Positions 42,672 to 49,062 of a stretch of DNA of 49,062 nucleotides are shown here, piece after piece (position 1 is the first letter of the stretch; each line of letters begins with the position of its first letter). Origin of the DNA: Acidobacteriota bacterium (GTDB lineage Bacteria; Acidobacteriota; Terriglobia; Terriglobales; Acidobacteriaceae); assembly GCA_031296105.1 (NCBI GenBank), contig JARLGJ010000031.1:1-49062 (forward strand). The letters are read 5' to 3'. Under the pieces are notes generated by a model, which made no database searches, had not been told where the DNA came from, and saw only the letters and a list, made by a program, of their open reading frames with translations. The position numbers were made by a program, and so were the translations under genes.

Positions 42672-44636
42672 ATGTTCCTGCGCGTGGTATTTGCTATCGT
42701 CGTACTTATGACAACCGTCAACGCTCAGCAGCTTCCCGTGCCCCAGGCCGTCACCGATCCCGCCCGGCTCCAGTCGGCCACGGTCGATAACCTGCAAAAA
42801 TTCACTATCCCCACCTTGTACAGCACGCGCAGCATTGGCGGCTCGGCGTGGTCTCCCGATGGCACGCAGGTGGTGTTTACGGCCAACATCAGCGGCCGCA
42901 GCAATCTGTGGCTGGTGCCGTCCACGGGCGGCTGGCCGGTGCAGTTGACCATCAGCGACCAGAGGCAGGCCGAGCCTGCATGGTCGCCCGACGGCAAGTG
43001 GATCGCCTACATCAGCGACAAGGACGGCAACGAGCTGTGGGACATTTACCTGGTGAGTCCCGCGACAGGCGATGTGACGAACCTGACGGCGGCGCCGGGC
43101 GCGAGCAGCGAGTCGCCCGCATGGTCGCCCGACGGCGCGCGTGTGGCCTACATCAGTAAGGCGAAGAATTCGCCGTCGTTCGAGGTTTCCATTGTGGACG
43201 TGGCCACGCGGCGCACGGTGCATGTAACGCGCAACTCGGCTGCCGCGGTGGGCAATTTCTCTCCCCTGTGGTCGCCGGATGGAAAATTCCTCGCCTACAC
43301 CGAGGAGCACGCCAGCGGCAAGAACTCGAACATCTACCTGTACGACGTGGCTGCGAAGAGCGCTGTATGCCTGACGCCGCACACGGGCGATGCAACGTAC
43401 GCGGCGGCGGCGTTTTCTCCCGACGGCAAGACGCTGCTGATTACCAGCAACGCGGCCAATGGTTATGAGAACGTCGCGCTGCTGGATGTGACCTCGAAGA
43501 AGCTGACCTGGGTGACCGGGGACAAATGGGAGATCGGCGCCAACAGCTTCTCTCCCGATGGCAAGACGATTTACTTTGCCGCCAACGTGGACGGACGCGA
43601 GCAACTTTACGCGCGCGCCACGGCCGGAGGCGAGGTGAAGGCGCTTCCCTTGCCCGAGGGCGTAAACGGCTTTGGCGGCGACGTCTCTCCCTTTACGAAG
43701 GACGGCAAAAGGCTGCTGTATGTGCACTCGGGCGCCACGGCGCCGGCGGATTTGCATGTGCTCGACCTGGCAACGGGGCGCTCCACGCAGATCACCAACA
43801 GCCTGGTGGCTGGCTTGAACGCGGCGCACCTGGTAACGCCCGCGCTGGTGCACTATCCCAGCAAGGACGGCAAATTCACGCTCTCCGCCTGGGCCTACGT
43901 GCCCAACAACATTGTGCGCGACGGACGCTATCCGGCGATTGTCTATATCCACGGCGGCCCGGCCTCGCAGTCGATGGACGGCTTCAACCGCTTCGTGCAG
44001 TTCATGAACAATCAGGGCTATCTGGTGATTGCGCCGAACTATCGCGGCGGCACCGGCTACGGACGCGACTTTCAGGAAGGCAATCGCAAGGACGCGGGCG
44101 GCGCGGAGTTGGACGACGTGATGGGCGCGGCGGATTTCATCGTGCGCACGGGATTCGTTGATCCGAAGAAGTTGATTGTGATGGGCGGCAGCTACGGCGG
44201 CTACCTGACGATGATGGCCGTCACGCGGCATCCTGAGCGCTGGGCCGCCGGAGTGCCGATTGTGCCGTTCGTGAACTGGTTCACCGAGTTTGAAAACGAA
44301 GACCCGCAGTTGCAGGAGTACGACCGCTTGTTCATGGGCGATCCGGAAAAAGACAAAGCGCTATGGCAGGATCGCTCGCCCATCAACTTTGTGGATCGCA
44401 TCAAGGCTCCTCTGCTAATCCTGGCCGGAGCGAACGATCCGCGCTGTCCGAAGTCGGAGGCGCAACAGGTGGCCGACGCGGTAAAAAAGCAGGGCGGCAC
44501 GGCGATGCTGAAGATTTATGAGAACGAGGGACACGGCTTCGCCAAGGTGGAAAACCAGATCGACGCCTACCAGAAGGTCGCCGACTTCCTGCGTGTTCGC
44601 GTGCCCTCGCCAGGCTGCGGCTGCGGAATTCAGTAG
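42672..44636 (+). CDS. Prolyl oligopeptidase (S9) family serine peptidase
   Basis: A 654-residue exported peptidase similar to DPP4/acylaminoacyl peptidases. The signal peptide covers 1-18 (ending TVNAQ). A beta-propeller made of TolB/WD40-like repeats (SPDGTQVVF, SPDGKWIAY and similar) fills about 40-400. The C-terminal alpha/beta-hydrolase domain has the nucleophile in GGSYGGY (S507), the aspartate in GANDPR and the histidine in EGHGF. It would digest peptides in the periplasm. Transcribed alone. Confidence 0.92.
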   Translation: MFLRVVFAIVVLMTTVNAQQLPVPQAVTDPARLQSATVDNLQKFTIPTLYSTRSIGGSAWSPDGTQVVFTANISGRSNLWLVPSTGGWPVQLTISDQRQAEPAWSPDGKWIAYISDKDGNELWDIYLVSPATGDVTNLTAAPGASSESPAWSPDGARVAYISKAKNSPSFEVSIVDVATRRTVHVTRNSAAAVGNFSPLWSPDGKFLAYTEEHASGKNSNIYLYDVAAKSAVCLTPHTGDATYAAAAFSPDGKTLLITSNAANGYENVALLDVTSKKLTWVTGDKWEIGANSFSPDGKTIYFAANVDGREQLYARATAGGEVKALPLPEGVNGFGGDVSPFTKDGKRLLYVHSGATAPADLHVLDLATGRSTQITNSLVAGLNAAHLVTPALVHYPSKDGKFTLSAWAYVPNNIVRDGRYPAIVYIHGGPASQSMDGFNRFVQFMNNQGYLVIAPNYRGGTGYGRDFQEGNRKDAGGAELDDVMGAADFIVRTGFVDPKKLIVMGGSYGGYLTMMAVTRHPERWAAGVPIVPFVNWFTEFENEDPQLQEYDRLFMGDPEKDKALWQDRSPINFVDRIKAPLLILAGANDPRCPKSEAQQVADAVKKQGGTAMLKIYENEGHGFAKVENQIDAYQKVADFLRVRVPSPGCGCGIQ

Positions 44637-44738
44637 AGCTGCGCGGATGAAAGTTCCTCCTGTTGATGGCAGGGCCTCGCGGAGCACTCTTTAGTAATCG
44701 CCACACCATGGATGGCCTTTAGACACACCGCGTGAGTT

Positions 44739-44747
44739 TGTTAGGAT
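44739..44747 (+). promoter_or_regulatory. Extended -10 promoter of the nucleotide-sugar genes
   Basis: TGTTAGGAT (44739-44747) is an extended -10 element. Transcription from about 44754 supports the ATG at 44780, which has GCAGGGGG upstream, rather than an earlier in-frame GTG at 44732. Confidence 0.35.
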
Positions 44748-44779
44748 GGGAAGAGATTTGCAGGGGGCTCAAACTTTTT

Positions 44780-46105
44780 ATGTCATCTTCTTTTCATCAA
44801 CTTGTCACCTCGCGGCAAGCTCGCGTCGGAATCATCGGCATGGGCTATGTTGGACTTCCCCTGGCGCTATTGTTCAGCGAGCAGAAGTTCCGCGTTACCG
44901 GCTTCGATGTGGACACGCGCAAGGTGGAGGCCCTGAACAGCGGCCGCTCGTACATTGTGCGCATCCTGCCGGAGGATATTCAGAAGGCGCGGCAGGCGGG
45001 CTTCCGCGCCACGTCGGATTACGCCGAGATCGAGCAGATGGACGCGGTCATCATCTGCGTGCCCACGCCGCTGGACCAGTATCACCAGCCCGACCTCAGC
45101 TACATAGAGCAGACGGCACAGGCCATTGCGCCGCACGTGCATCCCGGCCAGTTGATTGTGCTGGAGAGCACCACCTACCCCGGAACTACGGAAGAAATCC
45201 TGGTGCCGATCCTGGAAAAAGGCAATCCCGCGGGGCTGCGCGTGATTCGCAAAGAAGGCGACGCGGGCTTCCACGTTGCTTTTTCGCCGGAGCGCGAGGA
45301 CCCGGGCAACGAGACGGTGTCGCGCCACGACATTCCCAAGGTGATTGGCGGCATTGAGCCCGCTGCGACGGCCATGGCCTCGGCCCTGTACGGCAGCATC
45401 TTCAAGCGCACGGTTCCGGTCAGCACGCCGGCCACGGCGGAGATGACCAAGCTGCTGGAGAACATTTATCGCTGCGTGAACATCGCGCTGGTGAACGAGT
45501 TGAAGCAGCTCTGCCAGCGGATGAACATCGACATTTTCGAAGTGATCGACGCGGCCAAGACGAAACCGTTCGGCTACCAGGCGTTCTATCCCGGTCCCGG
45601 ACTGGGCGGCCACTGCATCCCCATCGATCCGTTTTATCTGTCGTGGAAGGCCAAGCAGTTCGACTTCCGCACGCGCTTTATCGAGCTGGCGGGCGAAGTG
45701 AACAGCAACATGCCGTACTACGTCATCGAAAAGACGGCCGAGGCGCTGAACAAACACAAGAAGTGCCTGAACGGATCGAAGGTGCTGGTGCTGGGCGTGG
45801 CCTACAAGCGCGACATCGACGACCTGCGCGAATCGCCTTCGCTGACGGTGATCGAGTTGCTGCGCAAGTCAGGCGCCGAGGTGAGCTACAACGATCCGTA
45901 CTTCCCCACCGTGGGACACGGACGCCACTACGACCTGAACATGACCAACACGCCGCTGGAAGAGATTGGAAAATTCGATGCCGTCGTCATCGTGACCGAC
46001 CACACCAGCTACGACTACCCGCGCATTGTGAAAGAGGCCAAGATCGTGGTAGATACGCGCAACGCCACCAAGGGCATTGCGGCCTCGAACATTGTGCACT
46101 GCTAG
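44780..46105 (+). CDS. Nucleotide-sugar 6-dehydrogenase (UDP-GlcNAc/ManNAc dehydrogenase type)
   Basis: A 441-residue NAD-dependent enzyme oxidising C6 of a UDP-sugar to a uronic acid. The nucleotide-binding motif is GMGYVG (20-25). The catalytic cysteine is C279 in GLGGHCIPIDP. VLGVAYKRDIDDLRESPSLTV is the C-terminal substrate-binding motif. The sequence is closer to the WecC/WbpA group than to short UDP-glucose dehydrogenases; the exact sugar is not determinable. It forms a pair with the epimerase 19 bases downstream, suggesting supply of an acidic sugar for surface polysaccharide. Confidence 0.88.
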   Translation: MSSSFHQLVTSRQARVGIIGMGYVGLPLALLFSEQKFRVTGFDVDTRKVEALNSGRSYIVRILPEDIQKARQAGFRATSDYAEIEQMDAVIICVPTPLDQYHQPDLSYIEQTAQAIAPHVHPGQLIVLESTTYPGTTEEILVPILEKGNPAGLRVIRKEGDAGFHVAFSPEREDPGNETVSRHDIPKVIGGIEPAATAMASALYGSIFKRTVPVSTPATAEMTKLLENIYRCVNIALVNELKQLCQRMNIDIFEVIDAAKTKPFGYQAFYPGPGLGGHCIPIDPFYLSWKAKQFDFRTRFIELAGEVNSNMPYYVIEKTAEALNKHKKCLNGSKVLVLGVAYKRDIDDLRESPSLTVIELLRKSGAEVSYNDPYFPTVGHGRHYDLNMTNTPLEEIGKFDAVVIVTDHTSYDYPRIVKEAKIVVDTRNATKGIAASNIVHC

Positions 46106-46124
46106 GAAAGGCATTCGGCAAGAC

Positions 46125-47066
46125 ATGGCAACGTATCTGATCACCGGCGTGGCCGGTTTCATTGGCTCCAACATTGCGCGCGCCCTGCTGGCTCAGGGGG
46201 CCACAGTGCGCGGCATCGACAACTTCATCACCGGCAAGCGCGAGAACCTCGCCGACTTGACGGGACTCGACTTTATCGAGGACACCATCGAGTCTCCCGA
46301 GGCCTGCGCGCGCGCGGCAAAAGGCGCGGACTACGTCTATCACGAGGCCGCGCTGGCCAGCGTGCCGCGCTCGGTGGCCGCGCCGGAGCCGACGAACTCG
46401 GCCAACGTGACCGGCACTCTGAACGTGCTGCAGGCGGCGCGCGCCGCCGGAGTGAAGCGCGTGGTGTACGCCGGGTCAAGCTCCGCCTACGGCGACCAGC
46501 CGACGCTGCCGAAGCACGAGGGAATGCTGCCCGACCCGATCTCTCCTTACGCGGTAAGCAAGCTGGCGGCTGAGCACTACATGCGCTGCTACACCCGCGT
46601 GTATGGGCTGGAGACGGTGGTGATCCGCTACTTCAACGTCTTTGGACCGCACCAGGATCCGTCGTCGCAATACTCCGGCGTGCTGGCCAAGTTTTCGCTG
46701 GCCATGCTGGAGGGACGCACCCCGGTGATCTACGGCGACGGCACGCAGAGCCGCGACTTTACCTACATTGAAAACGTGGTGAACGCCAACCTGCTGGCCA
46801 TGCACGCCCCCTCGGAAAAGGTCTCCGGCAAAACGTTCAATGTGGCCACAGGCTCGCGCATCGATTTGAACGAAACAGTGGAGCTTCTGCGCGAGCTGAC
46901 CGGCTACACCGGCAAAATGGAGTACGCCGACGCGCGCGCCGGTGACATCGCGCACTCGCTGGCCGACATTACTCTGGCGAAAGAAGCGTTGGGGTACAAG
47001 CCGACAGTGAACTTCCGCGAAGGTCTGCGGCGGACGATTGATTGGTACAAGACCTTGGCAACGTAA
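46125..47066 (+). CDS. NAD-dependent UDP-sugar 4-epimerase
   Basis: A 313-residue extended short-chain dehydrogenase. It has GVAGFIG (8-14) for NAD binding, AGSSSAYG (S118-S120) and Y142/K146 (YAVSK) as the catalytic set, and RYFNVFGPHQDP, typical of WbpP/GalE-like epimerases. The ATG at 46125 lies 19 bases after the dehydrogenase stop, with GGAAAGG upstream; an in-frame start at 46077 would overlap that gene. The two enzymes probably act in series on UDP-N-acetylhexosamines. A terminator follows 20 bases on. Confidence 0.88.
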   Translation: MATYLITGVAGFIGSNIARALLAQGATVRGIDNFITGKRENLADLTGLDFIEDTIESPEACARAAKGADYVYHEAALASVPRSVAAPEPTNSANVTGTLNVLQAARAAGVKRVVYAGSSSAYGDQPTLPKHEGMLPDPISPYAVSKLAAEHYMRCYTRVYGLETVVIRYFNVFGPHQDPSSQYSGVLAKFSLAMLEGRTPVIYGDGTQSRDFTYIENVVNANLLAMHAPSEKVSGKTFNVATGSRIDLNETVELLRELTGYTGKMEYADARAGDIAHSLADITLAKEALGYKPTVNFREGLRRTIDWYKTLAT

Positions 47067-47086
47067 AATGTAATTAGCTGCAAGCG

Positions 47087-47115
47087 AAGGGGGCCCCGGC
47101 CCCCTTTTACTTTTA
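47087..47115 (+). terminator. Intrinsic terminator after the epimerase gene
   Basis: AAGGGGGC pairs with GCCCCCTT around a CCCG loop, followed by TTTTACTTTT. It separates the sugar genes from the antitoxin gene. Confidence 0.8.
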
Positions 47116-47126
47116 GGAAATAACTC

Positions 47127-47522
47127 ATGCGAACACTGCTGGCAAACCCGGCAAAGATGATCGAGCGCGGCGCGCCGCGGCTGATTCGCAATGACCAGGA
47201 ATTGGAGCAGTACTCCGAGGCCCTCTTTAAGCTGACCGCGCTAGAATCGCCGACTCCGTCTGAGGCTGAATCGATTGAGTTACTCACGCTGCTGATCGAG
47301 CGGTATGAAGCAGAACATTTCCCTGTCCCCGAGGCCGACGCTCCTGCTGTAGTGAAGTTTTTGCTGGAGCACCAGGGACTCACACAACGCGACCTCATCC
47401 CGGAGTTCGGCACCGAGAGCGCCGTCTCCATGTTTTTATCGCGTAAGCGGAAAATCATGCTGAAGCAGGTACGCGGATTGAGCACGCGCTTCCATCTGCC
47501 AGCGGATGTGTTATTGAACTAA
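47127..47522 (+). CDS. HigA-like antitoxin / helix-turn-helix protein, no toxin nearby
   Basis: A 131-residue protein matching HigA-type antitoxins. It has an N-terminal helical dimerisation part (PRLIRNDQELEQYSEALFKL) and, at about 70-125, a helix-turn-helix (FLLEHQGLTQRDLIPEFGTESAVSMFLSRKRK). The ATG at 47127 has AGGAAA upstream. HigA normally follows higB, but the upstream gene is an epimerase ended by a terminator and tRNA genes lie downstream, so no toxin partner is encoded next to it. It may be an orphan regulator or act on a toxin elsewhere. Confidence 0.8.
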   Translation: MRTLLANPAKMIERGAPRLIRNDQELEQYSEALFKLTALESPTPSEAESIELLTLLIERYEAEHFPVPEADAPAVVKFLLEHQGLTQRDLIPEFGTESAVSMFLSRKRKIMLKQVRGLSTRFHLPADVLLN

Positions 47523-47545
47523 GCGTCGAATTATTGCCAAATGGA

Positions 47546-47567
47546 AAAGCCCCCGACTGGGGGCTTT
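47546..47567. terminator. Bidirectional terminator between the antitoxin and tRNA genes
   Basis: AAAGCCCCC (47546-47554) pairs exactly with GGGGGCTTT (47559-47567) around GACT. It can end the plus-strand antitoxin mRNA and the minus-strand tRNA transcript. Confidence 0.8.
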
Positions 47568-47598
47568 GTTTCCGCTACTACACCTTGCGATGTAGTGG

Positions 47599-47672
47599 CG
47601 GGCCGGACGGGGCTCGAACCCGCAACCTCTGCCGTGACAGGGCAGTGCTCTAACCAATTGCGCTACCAGCCC
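47599..47672 (-). tRNA. tRNA-Asp (anticodon GUC)
   Basis: Read on the minus strand it folds as a cloverleaf. The acceptor stem is GGGCTGG/CCGGCCC with one G-U pair, the anticodon loop CTGTCAC gives GUC, the T-loop is TTCGAGC, and the discriminator base is G73, the aspartate identity base. It is 74 nt without an encoded CCA. Confidence 0.95.
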
Positions 47673-47733
47673 GCGATACCTCGCGGTTGTGGCCTACTAA
47701 AAGGCCTTGAAGTATTCCGTTCAGCCAGGAAGT

Positions 47734-47810
<77 letters not shown>

Positions 47811-48096
47811 TTACCTTGGCTACCGTGGGACGTATGTCAGTCGTCTCCGGTTGCGGGCTGTACAGAATCACCTCGCAAATTGAGTATATGAAAGAGTGGC
47901 CCCTTGGTCAACCAGAACTGTGGAAATCCAACAATTCCAAGCTGTTAGCGCAAATACGACGAAGCCGCGGAGATGGCTTTCACGCTGATTTCATGCGGGC
48001 GCGGCGCAGTTTGTGCAGGCGTCGAAAGGGCGAAAGAAAGTTTTTACGGGAGGCGCGAATGCCGTTTGCCGCGGCACAACCCGTGCGGTTTTCGCC

Positions 48097-48105
48097 TGAT
48101 ACACT
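48097..48105 (+). promoter_or_regulatory. Extended -10 box seven bases from the hpnK start
   Basis: TGATACACT (48097-48105) ends seven bases before the ATG at 48113, so the mRNA should start at or beside the start codon. There is no ribosome-binding site. Confidence 0.45.
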
Positions 48106-48112
48106 CATTCTT

Positions 48113-49003
48113 ATGAAGCGGCTGGTGGTGAATGCCGATGATTTTGGACTGACGCGCGGAGTGAATCGCGCGATAGTGGCCTGCCACGAGCGCGGGCTGG
48201 TGACTTCCACTACGCTGATGGCTACGGGCTCGGCGCTGGATGAGGCCGTGGCGCTTGGCTGCACGCTTCCCTGCCTGGGCGTGGGCTGCCACGTGGTGCT
48301 GGTGGACGGCGAGCCTTTGCTGCCTCCCACTGAAGTGCGCTCGCTGCTGGCGCCAGGGACGACGCGCTTTTACAACACGATTGGCGAGATTGTGCAGGCA
48401 GTGGCGCGCGGACGCTTCCGGGCCGAAGAAGTTGAGGCCGAGGCCACGGCGCAGATGGCGCGGCTGCGCCAGCTTGGCGTGCCTCTCACGCACTTTGACG
48501 CGCACAAGCACACGCATATGTTTCCCAGCATTCTGCGTCCGGTGCTTAAGGCGGCGCGGGCGCAAGGGGTGCGGGCGGTGCGCAATCCGTTTGAGCCCGC
48601 CACGAGCATGAAGCTCTCTACGGTGTTCGGCAGCCGCAAGCTGTTGGTGCGCTGGGCGGAGGTGGTGGTGCTGGCGCGGCTGCGCTCACGCTGGCTGCGG
48701 ATCGTCCATGAGAGCGGTCTGTTGACCACCCAGGGCAGCCTGGGAGTGGCCGTAACCGGATTGCTGGAGCCGCGTGTGCTTGGCGAGATGCTGGAGCGAA
48801 TGCCGGAAGGCACCTGGGAGCTGTGCTGCCATCCCGGTTACAACGACGAGGAGCTTGGCAAGGTACGCACGCGGCTGCGCGAGTCGCGCGTGGTGGAGAT
48901 GCAGACCTTGATGGACGCGCGGCTACGCCAGATCGCCGAGCGGCTTGGCATTGAACTGGTAAATTTTGCGGATTTAACGGTGCCGACTGGAAGCGCCGGC
49001 TAG
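48113..49003 (+). CDS. hpnK: Hopanoid-associated YdjC-type deacetylase HpnK
   Basis: A 296-residue carbohydrate deacetylase of the YdjC/ChbG family. The metal-site motifs NADDFG (near the N-terminus), VGCHVVLVDG, DAHKHTHMFP and CCHPGY are all present, and the match is to the HpnK subgroup. In other bacteria HpnK removes the acetyl group from N-acetylglucosaminyl-bacteriohopanetetrol before HpnJ acts. The open frame runs upstream to 47816 through non-conserved sequence; the ATG at 48113 fits the family start and a -10 box just before it. HpnI, the expected glycosyltransferase partner, would lie outside the window. Confidence 0.88.
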   Translation: MKRLVVNADDFGLTRGVNRAIVACHERGLVTSTTLMATGSALDEAVALGCTLPCLGVGCHVVLVDGEPLLPPTEVRSLLAPGTTRFYNTIGEIVQAVARGRFRAEEVEAEATAQMARLRQLGVPLTHFDAHKHTHMFPSILRPVLKAARAQGVRAVRNPFEPATSMKLSTVFGSRKLLVRWAEVVVLARLRSRWLRIVHESGLLTTQGSLGVAVTGLLEPRVLGEMLERMPEGTWELCCHPGYNDEELGKVRTRLRESRVVEMQTLMDARLRQIAERLGIELVNFADLTVPTGSAG

Positions 49004-49016
49004 ACTCTGGGACGGC

Positions 49017-49060
49017 TTCCCAGGTTAGCCGCGCGAAAGAAGCGCGCCGAACCTGGGGCA
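49017..49060. repeat. Palindromic repeat at the right edge
   Basis: CCCAGGTT (49019-49026) pairs with AACCTGGG (49050-49057), with an inner GCGCG/CGCGC-like stem. It shares its arms with the palindrome at 391-431 and follows hpnK by 15 bases, so it may also stabilise or terminate that mRNA. Confidence 0.6.
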
Positions 49061-49062
49061 CA

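Noticed and set aside
42210..44231. Minus-strand open frame opposite the S9 peptidase
   Set aside because: No recognisable domain and antisense to a gene with a full catalytic triad.

Overview
The window looks like a chromosomal segment of a GC-rich, double-membraned bacterium, most likely an acidobacterium (Acidobacteriota). This rests on gene content and style rather than a marker gene: a full hopanoid operon starting at ispH-shc, extra hopanoid genes hpnJ and hpnK, S9 and S41 peptidases, outer-membrane proteins with a C-terminal aromatic residue, lipoproteins, and mosaic intergenic repeats. Taxonomy is inference.

Layout. 1-606 is a repeat-filled intergenic region. 607-3647 (minus) is a ClC channel with CBS domains, coupled to a zinc-ribbon/TPR membrane protein. 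3801-7189 is ileS-lspA. 7190-7416 carries repeats that match 1-530. A small zinc-ribbon gene and a C-terminal processing protease follow on the minus strand. 9689-13020 is tatA-tatC, an M28 (glutaminyl-cyclase-like) lipoprotein and a TerC transporter. 13021-16815 is an AT-richer island with an NHL-repeat secreted protein broken by a frameshift and a secreted protein of unknown function. Then come a Rossmann/DUF2520 protein, a divergent Nudix hydrolase and a cold-shock gene with a long leader.

18979-29227 (minus) is one compact operon: ispH-shc-hpnA-hpnG-MDR-MDR-hpnC-hpnD-hpnE. It covers the last isoprenoid step, squalene synthesis (HpnC/D/E), cyclisation to the hopane skeleton (Shc) and side-chain processing (HpnA/G), with two zinc dehydrogenases of unassigned role. 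hpnJ (39124) and hpnK (48113) lie apart but belong to the bacteriohopanetetrol cyclitol-ether branch; hpnH and hpnI are not in the window.

29472-34970 holds a NYN-domain nuclease-like gene with a possible small RNA facing away from it, recN, and a striking insertion. An AT-rich type II restriction-modification cassette (beta-class methyltransferase plus NotI-like endonuclease) sits between two direct copies of a 247-bp segment carrying the recN promoter and 5' end. This is the signature of insertion with long target duplication. 34614-38949 is an ArsR-type regulator, a large inverted-repeat operator and a redox locus: monohaem cytochrome c, outer-membrane beta-barrel protein and octahaem cytochrome c.

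The remainder has hpnJ, an orphan MacB-type permease, a membrane protein, a prolyl-oligopeptidase-family peptidase, a nucleotide-sugar dehydrogenase/epimerase pair, an orphan HigA-like antitoxin, tRNA-Asp and tRNA-Val, hpnK, and a terminal palindrome related to the one at 391-431. Several genes have a -10-like box so close to the start codon that leaderless transcripts are likely.
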